Origin: Owenia fusiformis
Lineage: Eukaryota > Annelida > Polychaeta > Sabellida > Oweniidae
DNA: 64,000 nt
Direction: 5' to 3'
Assembly: GCA_903813345.2 (NCBI GenBank)
Contig: CAIIXF020000007.1
Span: 12,630,714-12,694,713 of the forward strand
Each line of letters opens with the position of its first letter. Within the stretch, counting starts at the first letter, position 1. A program made the position numbers and the translations under genes. Of this stretch, positions 45,701 through 60,700 are shown piece by piece. The notes below the pieces were generated by a model that was given only the letters and a program-made list of their open reading frames with translations, had not been told where the DNA came from and ran no database searches.

Positions 45701-48700
45701 TCTATTCTATTGATTCTTTGGTTTAATCACTAAAATGTGTCATACACCTGGGTAGGTAGATTCTAAAGTCATATTCAAAGTCCACCTGTTTAAAACATAT
45801 AGGGGTAGGCAGATAAAGCAAATGCTAGACACATTATGGTAAGGGTGGTTACCATAAATATGAACGTGCTTTCAATACCATCAATTGGATTATGGTTTTT
45901 TGATTTAAAACTTTTTTTGTCTACTTATATTGTTCGATGTATATACTCCTCCAATTGTTCACATATATTTTATGGAGGAAGGAGGGGAAATTATCTTTTG
46001 AGACAAAATTAATGAACAGGTAAAATTGACAAGGCATTACCATGACAAAATGTCACCACCTAGCATGTCACAATATGAAAACTGAAGTCAGCCTAAACAG
46101 TATTTGTTATTGGAAATTTTAAACATTGTTACAGACGCCAACCGCCGACTGCTGATCACCAACCGCCATCACAAAAAAACGGAGACCATATAATTTTCAT
46201 AAGTCAATTGTTCTTTGCATAATGACGCCATTATATTCATGGCTGCAACAACTGAATTAGGGAATTCTGAACTTAACAAAGTTTCTGTTATTGACCTCTG
46301 CTGTCCCTATGACATAAAGAGACAAGGCATCAACATGACTAAATGTCACCACCTAGTTGCTCACAATATTATGAGTTCAATCTTAAGTCAGATTTGAACT
46401 TCTGATAACTTGTAGATGATTTTGAAAAAAAAATTGGTCAATTTGAAGCAAGTTGAAAAAATACCTTTTTGACCTTTATTTGACCATGAAAAGGTCATTG
46501 AAGATCAAATCTTAAATAAAAAGTCAGATTTGAACTTCTGAAAACATGTAGATGATTTTGAAATTGTAGTCAGTCTAAACAGTATTTGTTAAGTTATTGG
46601 AAGAATTTGTTACAGAAGTAAAAAAATCGGAGACCATAACAATATGTCACCAAGTTTTGATGGTGACATAACCAGAACAACGGCAACGCCAAAGCGTAGC
46701 GAATCCCATCGAACAGAAATGGCTGGCATTTTTACAAACGAAATATATAGCAAACATCATAAAACAACACACCAGAAAGGCCACCATTTTCAAAATGGTT
46801 GCTCACTAGCCAAGTTGTCATCAGAAGAAATAATATGCTTTTAAGTAGCCACCTATAAAATCTTTGAAAAATCGCATACATGTACTTGTAAAATAACACA
46901 CATAAAAATGGTGGCCATTTTTCAAAATGACTGACTACTCCCCAAAGTTTTATTAGACAATGTGCCATGCTTAAAGTATTCACATATCAAATATGAACAA
47001 AATTGCTCCCCTACTTTTCGAGTTATAGTAAAAAATGTAAAAATGACAGCCATTTTTATAAAATGGCTGCCTACTATCTGAAGTGTCATGAGACAGTGTG
47101 CAAGGCTCATGAGTATTCACATATCAAATATGACCAAATCACTTCACTACTTTTCAAGTTATAGTAAAAAACATAAAAATGGTGACCATTTTTCAAAATG
47201 GCCACCTACTACACAAAGTGTCATTAGACAGTGTGCCATGCTTATAGTATTCACATATGAAATATGAAACATACCAAATATGAACAAAATCGCTTCACTT
47301 CTTTTCGAGTTATAGTAAAATACGTTAAAATGGCGGCCATTTTTCAAATTTTTTTCAAAATGGCCACATTCTACCAAAAGTGTCATAGGACGGTGTGCCA
47401 TGCTTATAGTATTCACATACCAAATATGAACAAAATCGCTCCACTACTTTTCGAGTTATAGTAATATACGTTAAAATGGCGGCCATTTTGAAAAATGGCC
47501 GCCTTCTACCAAAAGTGTCTTTAGGCATTGTGCAATGCTTATAGTATTCACACACCAAATATGAACAAAATCGCTCCACTACTTTTCGAGTTATAGCAAA
47601 AATCGTAAAATAACGAATAAAGGCCGCCATTTTTCAAGATGGCTGCCATGTGCTTCTTTAATGTCTACATTTATAGCTTTATTAATGTCCTTCATAATAT
47701 TTTTACATTTAAATCATATTGCTATTACAGTTTTACATATTGCACCTAAATTACTGTAAAATCGGCACTAAAATGGCCGCCATTTTGAATTGAGCGGCCA
47801 TTTTGAAAATCGGCTTTCGAGCAGAACTTCTACCCTCATAGGGTATATGTGTACAAAATATGAACAAAATCGGGCCAACGGTATTTGAGTTATCGCCCGG
47901 ACGGACGGACAGACGGACGGACGGACGGACGTACGGACGGACGGACGTACGTACGGATGGACGTACGTACGGACGGACGTACGTACGGACGGACGGACGG
48001 ACGGACGGAGGCGTTCCCTATATCCCTCCGAACTTCGTTCGATGGGATAATTAACTTACCATAGCCCCTCTATAGTAGGACTGGGTAAGTGTCCTGAACC
48101 TCTCCTGTCCGGCTGTGTCCCTACAACACACAAATTCAATGCCTTTGATATAAAGAAATAGAAAAGTAATAATTGCTGGGTTATTTCTTTTTAAATTCTC
48201 TGTATTTCATATGTTTATAATATGTATTTTTTTATTTATTCATTAACTTTGTGGTATAACAGAGCTGGCCTTGAATGGTGCTTTCGATTGATGGTTCATC
48301 AAATTTTTTTATTTCTAAATGTAAGGTAGATAACATGTATACATCTATACATGAGTACATCTACTGAAAATATATTTAATTATTAATGCAAACCACTCTT
48401 CTATTTCTAATTAATGATTAAATGCAAAAGAGTGCAAAATATCTTGACCCTTATATTGTTCATATTAAAAATCAAGGACATCACAAGAAAACCATTATGA
48501 AATATGAATAAGTCCAGCATACTGAACCATACTTGTACAAAAAAGTATTTCAAAGTCAATTATAAAACCCAAACTTGAACTTGAGTATTGGTATTAAGTT
48601 TTATGACAATAGACTGTCATTTTGTTTTTGTGCTTAGAACAAAAATAACTTTGTAAAAATTGACACATCTGTATGTGGAATAAAAGTGCTTGAACCTCAT

Positions 48701-51700
48701 TTTTCAAACTCAGGGATCATATCTCCTTTTCTGAGAAAGACCAAAAACTTTCAATAACCTCAAATATTTGTCTTACTCAAACTTTTTTTGAGGCCCATTT
48801 TACATCTAAACTTCATTTTTGAAATGTCTGCATTTTCTGGAACATTTGGCCAGAAAGAGAAAAATTAGCCCCAAATGGATCAATGACCAGTATTTTTTAC
48901 TGCTTTAAACAGATGTCTTTGTTTATATTTTCCTCCCCTTTGAATTCCCAGATCTGCCACGCCTGGAGTTCTGTTGCTATGTGTTGCTAAGAGCTGGAGG
49001 ATGCTTGAACTTTCATACACTTCAATTTTTCATTTCTATTTACATAATGATAAAATTTGCAAGTTTTTGATTAACTTGAGGGTTTGTCTGTTATGACAAA
49101 ATAACCCAATTCAAATGCTGCAGTAAATCAACTGGTAATGAGAAAATACAAAAAAAAATAATCTAAAAATTCCAAAAAAGTACTTTAACAAGTTTTGAAT
49201 AGTGAACAAAGCAAAATGTTCATTTCATCACATAGGCATAATAGGCAACATTAAATCAAGGGAAAGATCAATACTCGGTGATTTCAGCGTGGCGTTTCGT
49301 TCAGTGGATGAGCTGCGCGCGCACGCATAAATGTGATTATCAATATTATTAGGGGAGGGATATTCAAGCTTATTTTCGTCATAGGCGCGACCCAGGGCTG
49401 TTGTCTTAAGGACATTTCGTTGAAAATTAGCCATTCGGGTGATAATTTGTAAGAGTTTGCGATCTTATAATGTATAACTGTTATTCAGACACATATTTTG
49501 ACACGATTCTGTTGGAATTAAGCTTTGAACCGAGAGATATTCACGATTGATATGCACATTTTTGATTGTGCCATTGCTTTTCTATTGCACAATCCATGTA
49601 TTGATAGAAGTAACAATAATGCAGATTGTTTTACCTTCAATACATGGCGGATTCACTACATATCGGTCTATTAAATACCATTTTGTGCCCTAAATAGTTT
49701 TATATTTCCATCACGGCCTGGGTGTGTTTGTCTCTTATGTGTATGCGTGTGAATTGGTGGGGCTGGTAGGGCCACCAATCCCCTGGCCCCGCCCATCCTT
49801 TATTCTACTTCCCACTTATTATAATTTATGCTGTAACATTTAGTGACTTCGCTGGAAAACAATAGGAATTGTTTTTCTTGCCAATCAATCGTGAATCACA
49901 ATCAAAATTTCAGAAAGGATCAATCAGACAATCGTCCAAAATCTAAATCAAGTTATAACATTATATGATATTCAGCTAGCAAGAAGTCCGGTAGAAATAA
50001 AGAATATTTAAACATGAAAGCTGAAAGTTAAAAGCTAATCTGTCAATTTTCTGTCTGCAAAAGAATGTTTACATTTGACAGAATAAAAGACCGAGGCTTT
50101 GAAATCTAGGATTCCCCGGGAAAATATGACGTCATACTAATTAGCATAAGGATTTCCCTAGTGGTCTGGGTCGAGCATCGTCCGAAAACACAATCCGATA
50201 AATACATGCTAATTTCTAAGGAGATGGGAAGTGTATGACGTGTTTATCGATTTTGTTTAACGATTTAATCAATTATCAAATTGTTTAAGTGGATAAAGTG
50301 GTCACACTTGCTTCAATTTATAGCGTAATCGACGGATAGAAACTGCACCGAATTCCCGATATCCTACCCCGTATTATGTAGGCTATAACCACAGTGACCT
50401 GCAGATGGCGCTATCACAAACAAGTACTGCACGAACCGATAAATTCCCGGGTATTGTAACGCCCTTGATTAAATGATGTTTTGCAAATAAAAGTATTTTA
50501 TACAATTCTATTTTAACTGTGTATTATAACACTGAGAAGTTCAGAAATTAAATGATCTTGAAATGGAGTAACATTTGAAAAATATACAAGAACACAAATG
50601 TGTACAAAATGTCCCCACCAAGTGGTGATCCCGTGAAATGGTTATCCTGAAAATGAGTAGACAAGACTTTACCAACACAATTTGAGGACGGAAAATCCAA
50701 AGTGGCCACCTTAAAATTTACCCAGAATGCCAAAAATTTAGTCAGTTCTAGATTTTCATACTAAGAACCACCCCTGAAAATTTGAAATTGATCCGTCACA
50801 CAGTTAACCAGAAAACATGTAAACAAGACTTTACAGACAAGATTTCAGGATGGAAAATCCAAAATGGCTGCCTTGACATTTACCCAGAATGTCCAAAAAC
50901 TAATCTGTTTGTAGATTTTCATACTAAGAATCATCCCTGAAAATATGAAATTGATCTACCAAACGGTTCACCTGAAAACGGGTAGACAAGACTTTACAGA
51001 CAAGATTTTAGGACAGAAAATCCAAAATGGCTGCCTTAACATTTACGCAGAATGCAAGAAAAGTAATCAGATGTAGATTTTCATACAAAGAATCATCCCT
51101 GAAAATTTGAAATTGATCTATCAAACCGTTCTCCTAAAAACGCGTAGACAAGACTTTACAGGCAAGATTTTAAGACGGAAAATCCAAAATGGCTGCCTTC
51201 ACATTTACCCAGAATGCAAAAAAACTAATCAGTTCTAGATTTTCATACTAAGAATCATTCCTGAAAATTTGAAATTGATCTACGAAACGGTTCACCTGAA
51301 AACGAGTAGACAAGACTTTACAGACAAGATTTTAGGACGGAAAATCCAAAATGGCTGCCTTGACATTTACCCAGAATGCCAAAAAACTGATGAGATCTAG
51401 ATTTTTATACTAAGAATCATCCCTGAAAATTTGAAATTGATCCACCAAACGGTTCACCTGAAAATGCGCAGACAAGACTTCACAGACAAGATTTTAGGAC
51501 CGAAAAATCCAAAATGGCCGACAATAAAAAAGTCCTTATGAGTTTTTGCTGATTTCTTTTTACAAAATTATCACATATAACTACTGTTAACAATAAAGTA
51601 GGCTTTTACAGCAAAGTACATCTGAAATTATTTATAAAGCTACTAAATAGTTAAAGTATGAAAACTCAAAAACACCATTCAATATGATACAAAGTATTAT

Positions 51701-54700
51701 CGCGCGCTAACTTTTCTTAAGACATTCAAAATGGCTGACATGACTGAGCTAGCAGGTCCAAAACCTAATCAGATCTAGAATGAAGTGAGCTGAACAAGAT
51801 GTTAAAGTTTTAAAAGCAACTGTGAAGCAGTTTTTCTTAAAGTTTGCAGACAAGGATTTTAGCATTTGACTTCAAAATGGCCGACAGGAAGTAGGTATCG
51901 AGTTAATTTTTTTTCATCCACATCTGTATGCACTCATAAGTTATCCCTGAAAATTTGAAGGTGATATCTGTAGCGGTTTTGGAGAAAACTGCCGGACGTA
52001 CGGACAGACGGACAGACAGACGGACAGACAGACGGACAGACAGACGGACGGACGGACGCGCCTAGGCCGACAATATGGCCCCACACTATGTGGTGGGGAC
52101 ATAAAAAATGATATACATATAATCTAAGTAAAATAAACATGATGTATATGTAAGAAAATCATAAATGTAAAAATCAAATTTGTTGTTAATAAAGATAAAG
52201 AAAACATCATACATGTTAAACCTAAACATATACAGTAGAACCTGTATATCTGAACACCTGGCTAATCCGAACACCTCCCAATCTGAACACTGTTTTTCGG
52301 TCCCATTTTTTCCTCCCATTGACTCCCATGATAAATAAAAAAAACTTGAAATGTGAACACCTCCCAGTTTGAACAGTGAACAGTCATATTTGAAAAATTC
52401 ACCTGTCTAATCTGAACACTTTTCATAAAATTTCTGATGTTTCATACAAAATTGCTCAAATTTTGTCATGATATCAAAACTTTTGGAAATAATCTTGAAT
52501 GGTCGCATAATGGGGCTTTCCAGCATGTCTAGATTCATTTGAATCAAATTTTCAAATTTCTTGAATGCCATAAAGCTATGTGGTCAAAAGAACTGCATAA
52601 ATATTTACTGAGAATGTGTTCACATTCTTCAGAATCCAGTATATTGCGAATGCAAAAACCTTGAAATGTGAACACCTCCTAATCTGAACGCTTTTATCCG
52701 GTCCCAATGGCGTTCTGATTAGACAGGTTTTACTGTAGTTCATATATATATATAACTTTTATTGACATATCATGACATGATTACATTAGTCAGAACTATG
52801 GTAAACTACATATCTAAACTACAAAACACAACTAAACTAAAAATACAAAAAAAAATATAAAAATATATAAGATAACAATAATAGTGTGGTGCACACACAA
52901 TGCATTATGACCATGCTAAATTCTTAAATGAATGGTAAATGAATTTGCCAATATGTCTTTGCAAGGTTACATTTTTACTAGAAATAAGATTGACAAATAA
53001 ATTTTCACTTTGTAAATCCAAGTTAGGTAAAATGTCACGGGCTTTTGTATACAATATTTGCCTATTCTCATCATTTTTTGTACAAGCTAAAAAGAAATGA
53101 CATTCATCCTCTACATCTTTACAAATATTACATAATCTTTCCTCTAAAGGTTTTGGTTTTGGCTTTGTATGTCTTCCAGTCTCAATTGCTAACTGATGAG
53201 AACTCATTCTAAATCTACTTGTAGCCAATCTATACTTTTTATTATCTAGTTTCAAGTACAATTCTTTACCAAAATCATTTTTAAATAATTTGTACGTTCT
53301 CAATATAGGATAAGTGTTCAAATAATGGTAGCCTTAACAAAATATTCTCATTGATCTTGAAAAAACCTCAAGTCATCCACCTGCACAAAATTAGTAAATA
53401 CAAGAGCATTTATGGTTCATTATGTGAACAAATAAAAAGGCTTCAATCAAGTTGAAGAAAGTCCTGTTTTAGCAAGTAAAGATTATACCGTATATGATTG
53501 ATTCTTATTCTGTGACATTCAAGTCATTAACTTTCATTAAATGTCAGGGCACTTAATCTGTACTAAATGCACTAAATATATTTGATATAACCTGTGAGAG
53601 TAGAATATGTGTTTGTTATGTCAGAGCACCTTACCCTTAACGTTCATTGAACTCTCCAAAAACAAAAACAAATATGAGGGTTTGCTTTATCAGAAGAGCA
53701 TACAAGGGTTTATTAGAAATTTATTTTTTAGCAACAAAAGATTAAATATGTATTGAACAGTATTAAGAACCTGGACTTCTGCTTCGTCCCGTGACAAAAT
53801 ATTGAAAATTTCTGAATAAATATCGCATCGTTGATTGGCCGATTGGTTTTGTCTCACAAAACTTTGTGGCAACTGCCAGGAGGAGCAATATTGAGAGTGA
53901 ACTCAGCTAGGGTTTATTTACACAGTGGTCAGTCAAATCATGCAGATTTATCAAGGTGAGGTAGGAACAATCGAAACTTTGTGAATCAAGATGATGTATG
54001 ACCTCTTATTCTATAGCTACCATGATATTCATAGGATAACATGTCAAAATAAAAATGGTACTTTTGTAATCAGTGGTAAAATATGATATTTTGACAAATT
54101 TTCACTTAACCATAGCCATTCGTGGATAAAAATCATATCACTCATAAATCATACGATATCCTCTATTTATTCAATATACCTTTTTGCATATTTCATACAA
54201 ATGAATAAATTTCTATCCAACAAAATGTGGTTTAAAAATGTTATCTCGCCAATTCTTTCCTCATTTTTGCCCTTATTTTCCCAAAGGAAGCCCGCTACAA
54301 TCCTCCATCACTCCGTCTGCATTTTTGGGCATTAAATGCAGCAGTTTCAAAATCACCCGCACATCAATTTTTTTGATCAATTTTTAAGAGACGTTAGGAT
54401 GTTTTCGAAACTGCTGCGTTTAATGAAAAAAAATGCAGACGGAGTAAATAAATGGTCTTGAAATGGAGTAACATTTGAAAAATGTAAAAATGATATACAT
54501 ATAATCTAAGTAAAATAAACATGTTGTTTATGTAAGGAAATCATAAATGTAAAAAACAAATTTGTTGTTAATATAGAAAACATCATACATGTTAAACCTA
54601 AACATAATTCATATTGGTAGCTTTAACAAAATATTCTCATTGATCTTGAAAAAACCTCAAGTCATTCACCTGCACAAAATTAGGAAATACAAGGACATTT

Positions 54701-57700
54701 GGTTAATCAGGATTTAGGTAAACAAATAAAAAAGGCTTCAATCAAGTTGAAGAAAGTCCTGTTTTAGCGGCAACAAAAGATTATACCGTATATGATTGAT
54801 TCTGTGACATTCAAATCATTCACTTGCATTAAATGAGTGCCTACCCCTTAATAGTGCAAGTAGTTACATCAGGGCAAGTCTTTTTGCACTTAATGTGTAC
54901 TAACTGCACTAAATGTGTGCCTACCATTTGATATAATCTGTGAGAGTACAATACTAGGATACGTTTTTTATGTCAGAGCACCTTACCCATAACACATTGA
55001 ACGCTTTAAAACAGGAGAAAAACAAATATGAGGGTTTGCTTAATCGGAAGAGGATATAAAGGTTTATTAGAAATTTCTTTTTTAACAACAAAAGATTAAA
55101 TATGTATTGAACCGTATTAAGAACCTGCATGTGGCCACATCTGTCATAGTCAACAACTTAAAAATGTGAAACTGTAAACCTGTCTAATCTGAATGCTACC
55201 GGGTCTGGCCACAAGTTCGGACTGGTGGGTCTTCACATTTCAAGGTTCTTGAAAATTGAAGTTCATGCCAGATGGGACCAAAAGGTGTTCACATGCTAAA
55301 TAGGAATCCTGAGATTGGTTGATATATTGGCTCATTTGGTGACGATACACCAAATTATGCTAACATACCTCCCAGTATTTTGCTGATATCTTCTCACCAT
55401 AAACCTGTTTATAAAATTTCTATATTTTTAGTTTCATTGTTCACTGGTGTATTAATGCGAACAGAATGCTTACCCGATTGTCAGTCAAAGAGCAAACAAA
55501 TTAATTGCATGGTCTACTATGTCTTCATAATTCAATGTATGACCATCGTTGCTTTCCACTGGGTCTAGAGACCTCAAGGCATAAAAGGTCAATTTGTTTG
55601 TCCCATTCATATGTGGCAGTTCATGGCCTTGTGTTTAGTCCATGGACCCAATCAGAACACTCTGCTTCGTCACGTGAAAAAATATTGAAAATGTCTGAAT
55701 AAATATTGCATCGTTGATTGGCCGATTGGTTTTGTCTCAAAAAACTCTACGGCAACTGCCAGGAGGAGCAATATTGAGAGTGAACTCAGCTGGGGTTTAT
55801 TTACACAGTTGTCAGTTAAATCGGGCAGATTTATCAAGGTGAGGTAGGAACAATCGAAACCTTGTGAATCAAGATGATGTATGACCTCTTATTCAATATA
55901 CCTTTTTGAATATTTCATACAAATGAATAAATTTCTATCCAACAAAATGTGGTTTAAAAATGTTATCTCGCCAATTCTTTCCTCATTTTTGCCCTTATTT
56001 TCCCAAAGGAAGCCCGCTACAATCCTCCATCACTCAGTCTGCATTTTTGGGCATTAAATGCAGCAGTTTCAAAATCACCCGCACATCGGTTCAAAATTGA
56101 TCAATATGTCATGTCTTCTTCCACAATGCCCCAGCAATTCTATCAATGCAACAGACCTGACAGGCCGTAGTGTGGAAGACAACAGAACCTTGTGATCAAT
56201 TTTTAAGAGACGTTAGGATGTTTTCGAAACTGCTGTGTTTAATGCAAAAAATGTAGACACAGCAATGGAGGTTTGTAATAGACGTCCAAAACAGAAATTA
56301 TGGGCGAGAACGAGAAAAAGATTGACAAGATAACTCGACTTACAGTTGAAATCTATGAAAATTTGTGTGATCTTACAGCTGGGGACCCAAACGTGGCTAA
56401 AACGAGAGACCCTGTACAATAAAGCAATTTACCAACAGAAAGGCATTTTTGTTTTGCTTTGTATGGTACAAGTTTTAAGAAAAACGGTGCAGTGTGAGAC
56501 TTATATCCTCGATTTTCAAACACCTGGTAGGTTAAAAATCAAATCAACAGTTTTGCGGCACGTAGTGGTTTCGATAAGTTGGGACCGCGTGAGTTATATA
56601 TTATTTCACTTCATCTGAATCAATGTCACAGCAACTTATAGACTTTTACTTCTGACTTGACCCCAATTTCAGTGCTGTACATTTCTCAATGTTAACATTT
56701 TTAAATTGTTAGTACCTCAGTGTAAATACTCGTATCTGATTGGTCAATTAGCGGTCAACATTTTTGCCTGTACCCCACCTGTGCATCATGGGATATCATA
56801 TTATTGACCGCGTATGTTACTGTACTACACTTGTGAATTATAGGGAATATGACGTCATAATGTTTACAGAAAAAAACATGGTAGACGGACATTTTGTAAA
56901 TGTTGATGAAAGTGATATTTTTACTTTACTAGACGATAAGTATAGCAAAATTACAAATAGAAACGTAAAATTAACTATTTACTAGTGAGTACGCTGTGAT
57001 GTGCCGAATATAGAGAGAAAAGATTGTGACATGAAGCCATGTCGATTGATGATTGTCGTCTATATGTGTATTATTAGTTTCTTCGGACTAACAAAACAAT
57101 TGTAGACCTCCCCATTCGGTCAACGGTCAAAATCATATACCTCAACTGTAAACCTTGAAACTACTGTTGACCTTGACCTTCGGTCTCTGTCAACAGTATT
57201 TTCTAGGTTTACAGTCTCGGTATACCTCTGGAGAGGTCAACAATTGTATACTGTTCTACCAGTGTTCACTTCAGACAGGTTTTAATGTAGATTTATGTAG
57301 ATTTTTAAATTGATTATGATTTACTCAACTTACCAAACTCTGAGTCTAACATTAGAGCCATCCAGATCTATTACTCGCTGTTTACAGTCTAGGCCTAAAA
57401 CACACACATACGGCATATTAATAACACTACATTATTCAAGAAATATACAAACATCTTCATTTGACAAAAATACATATTTTAAGTTTATCTCACTTATAGT
57501 TTAGGCCTGAAAAAGACATATATCAATCGTCAAATATCACACATTTTTGTTTCATAAAAAATATTTACATTTCAAAAGACAAATGCAACCACCCCAATTT
57601 CAGGTCTGCCTCCGATAGTAAGTTATTAGATATTTCTTTGTCAAAAAAGAAATCCTCTGGTTTCAATTTGAAGCCTCAGCAAGGCTTGTCACTTTCAAAA

Positions 57701-60700
57701 TATCAAGTAAATGAAAATATCAAGTAATTGAAATTATCAAGTAAATGAAAGTATAAATTAATTGAAAATATCAAGTAAATGAAGATTTCAAGTAATTGAA
57801 AATATCAAGTAAATGAAAGTATAAATTAATTGAAAATATCAAGTAAATGAAGATTTCAAGTAATTCAAAATATCAAGTAAATGAAAATATCAAGTAATTG
57901 AAAATAGCAAGTAAATGAAAATATCAAGTAATTGAAATATCAAGTAATTGAAAATAGCAAGTAAATGAAAATATCAAGTAATTGAAAATAGCAAGTAAAT
58001 GAAAATATCAAGTTATTGAAAATATAAATAAATTGAAAATATCAAGTAATTCAAAATATAAATAAATTGAAAATATCAAGTAATTTGTGTGCAACCATTA
58101 AAAGTATGGGAATAGACAGAGAGTGGAAAATGTTGGAAGCAATCTTTGCCAGTTAACCTTAAGGAAACTTAGGAAACTTAATCTCCACTCTTCTAGTTCC
58201 CTTGTTTTATGTTGTTTTATGTTCATAATGACACTACCATTCATTTTACATTCAAGTCAGATAAACCACTTAGCTTTATGCTCTTGAAATATAATATCAA
58301 AACATTGTTGAAACATGATATCAAAATACATTGGAATTTATTCATCTATACATTATGAGGAATATGATGACAACTTTAACCTGAATTGAAAAAATCACAA
58401 AACATTCAGTTCACGTATTAACAAGTGAATGCTATTCAAAGATTCAGGTTTGTGATCATTGTATTATGTTACAGGTATACAATCTCATATAAAGGTTCAC
58501 GACGACCTTGATCAAACATTGAAAAAGGAGAAAAAATATGATTTGGACCCATATTTTCAGAATCATTTAGTCATGGCTAGAAAACTAGCTGATACTAGAC
58601 ATCTGCTATTAATATGAACACTATTTAATATTTCCTAGTTACATAAAACAGGTGTTCCCTTTGTCTGACAATACAACAATAACTTTAATCCAGACCTGTT
58701 TTTTTTCACCTCTTGACAGAGTTATTTTCAGGGTCAGGATTATAAGGTTGGAAATAAGATTGCCCAATTCTACATATTGGCATTCAGTCCATTGCCAAAT
58801 ATCCAACTGTTGTTTTCAAGTTCATAGCCAAAAGTGCAAATAGTAATTGCTATTGGCAGTTAGCCAGTTAAGAGTTTCAAACTCTTTCTTTTGAATATCA
58901 GAGATGACACAAGAACTTGAGCTTGAATACCAGACTGAGATGACATGAGACCTTGAGCTTGAATACCAGATATGACACAAGACCTTCAGCTTGAATACCA
59001 GAGATGACATAAGACCTTGAGCGTCAAATTACCTTTTATAGTTAGTTTCAATAAAATTCCTTCCAACTTTGAATACGAATACGAATCTATACAAATTATG
59101 TTTTCAAATTTGAGCAATGGGCCTACGTGTCCTAATCTTATGAAATCACAAATTGTATTTGTGTAAAAAGTATTTTGAAAATAAAATGTTAAAAACTGGC
59201 AAATATTACCTAAAAACATTTCAATATTTTAACCAGGTTAGAAAAATTTGATCCATTTTTTCTTTTTGAAACAAACTAAAACAATATTTGCAAGGACAAA
59301 ATATTTTCAAGACAAAAATGTATCAACTTGTTACGATAACTAAAATGAAACAATTGTTGCAGAATTTAATTGCTGAAAAAAGTTGGAAATAACAATATGT
59401 CATCACTTCATGGTAGTTCTATTAAAATGAGGAATGGGGATATAAAATACTGTACTTTTACTTAATTTGGCTTAATTTAACTGAATGGGTCCAGCAAATC
59501 GTTAGAGTCAGCCAAATTAAGTAGACCATTTATGTTTCTGTTTATATGTGCTTAAAATACCAAAGTATCTCCATATGACTCTTATGTAAAATGGAATTGT
59601 TGATCTGTTAATTTCAACACAAAATAATATTCAGATAGATGGAATTTATGTTGATTTTCTGGTTTGATGGCGGATGAAATCATACTTTTCTCTCCATTTC
59701 TTTATTCATAATTTTTTGTAAATTTCAAATCAATTTCATGAATAGCTAAAAGGTATGAAAACAAATGTCTTTGTTAACAAGTGACATGGGGCACAATGTA
59801 GCGGATATTATACAAATAAATAAATCCTGTAAAGTCACGTCATCTATAGTAACACATTATAAAACACCATTTGGGTTGCGCTTGCATTTAAGAATTGCTT
59901 TTATACACTTTAAGCTTCAAAAAACATTATTTAGAACATAAGTTTATTGCACCTCCAAGGTTAAGTTGAGTGTTAAATTTTTAATTATAGCTTAGTGTAC
60001 AAAAGTGCACTTTGTGTATGTTGAGTTGGAAGGTCAAGAATTTAAAGGACCAACTCAAATATCCCATATTTGTCATTGACAAGATATGTGTGTTTTAAAA
60101 CAGAACCACAATGGCCAACATGACACAAACACAAAACAAAAAGAAAGAAATAAGCTATAAGGTTTAAAAATTTGAAATCAAATAGTGCATGTGCATGTAA
60201 TGAGTGGACAACATACTTCAGCTATAAAACTTCTATTATACTCAGATATGAACAAAGTTCATTTGTTATCTTGTGGCTCGCCAGGCATCTCAGGTGAGAA
60301 TAGGAAATTCAATTTCAAAAATATGATAAGGAAACAACTTTCTGAATGTGAAGGGCTTTCCAAGGCTTCAGTGCTTATATTTTAGCAAATAGACAAAGAA
60401 AAAATATATCCTCTTCCTTAAGATCTCTTCCTGAACTGAACATTGAAGGACTTTCATGGGTTTCCTACTGAACTGATACTTCAGTTTAAAACCATCAAAG
60501 AAACAGAAAGACAAGGAACCCAAAATGTTATGCCTCTTCCCAATTGTTTCAAGAACTCTAGGCTTGCTATTGATATTGCAGCTACAAAGACAAAGAATAA
60601 TAAAAAATGTAAAAAGTACTATATACTGTGCATATACAGATATATTGCTTCAAAAACAACAAAGGGCATTATTTGAAAGATATTCTAAAAACACCTCAAA

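Noticed and set aside
46732-47630. Series of minus-strand frames sharing HCLM(T/I)L-like motifs
   Set aside because: These are translations of the Helitron satellite units ('gcatggcacac...'), and the same frames recur in copy A.
56346-56985. 90- and 73-codon plus-strand frames
   Set aside because: No motif, no promoter and no splice support; the second lies beside repeat sequence containing TGACGTCA.
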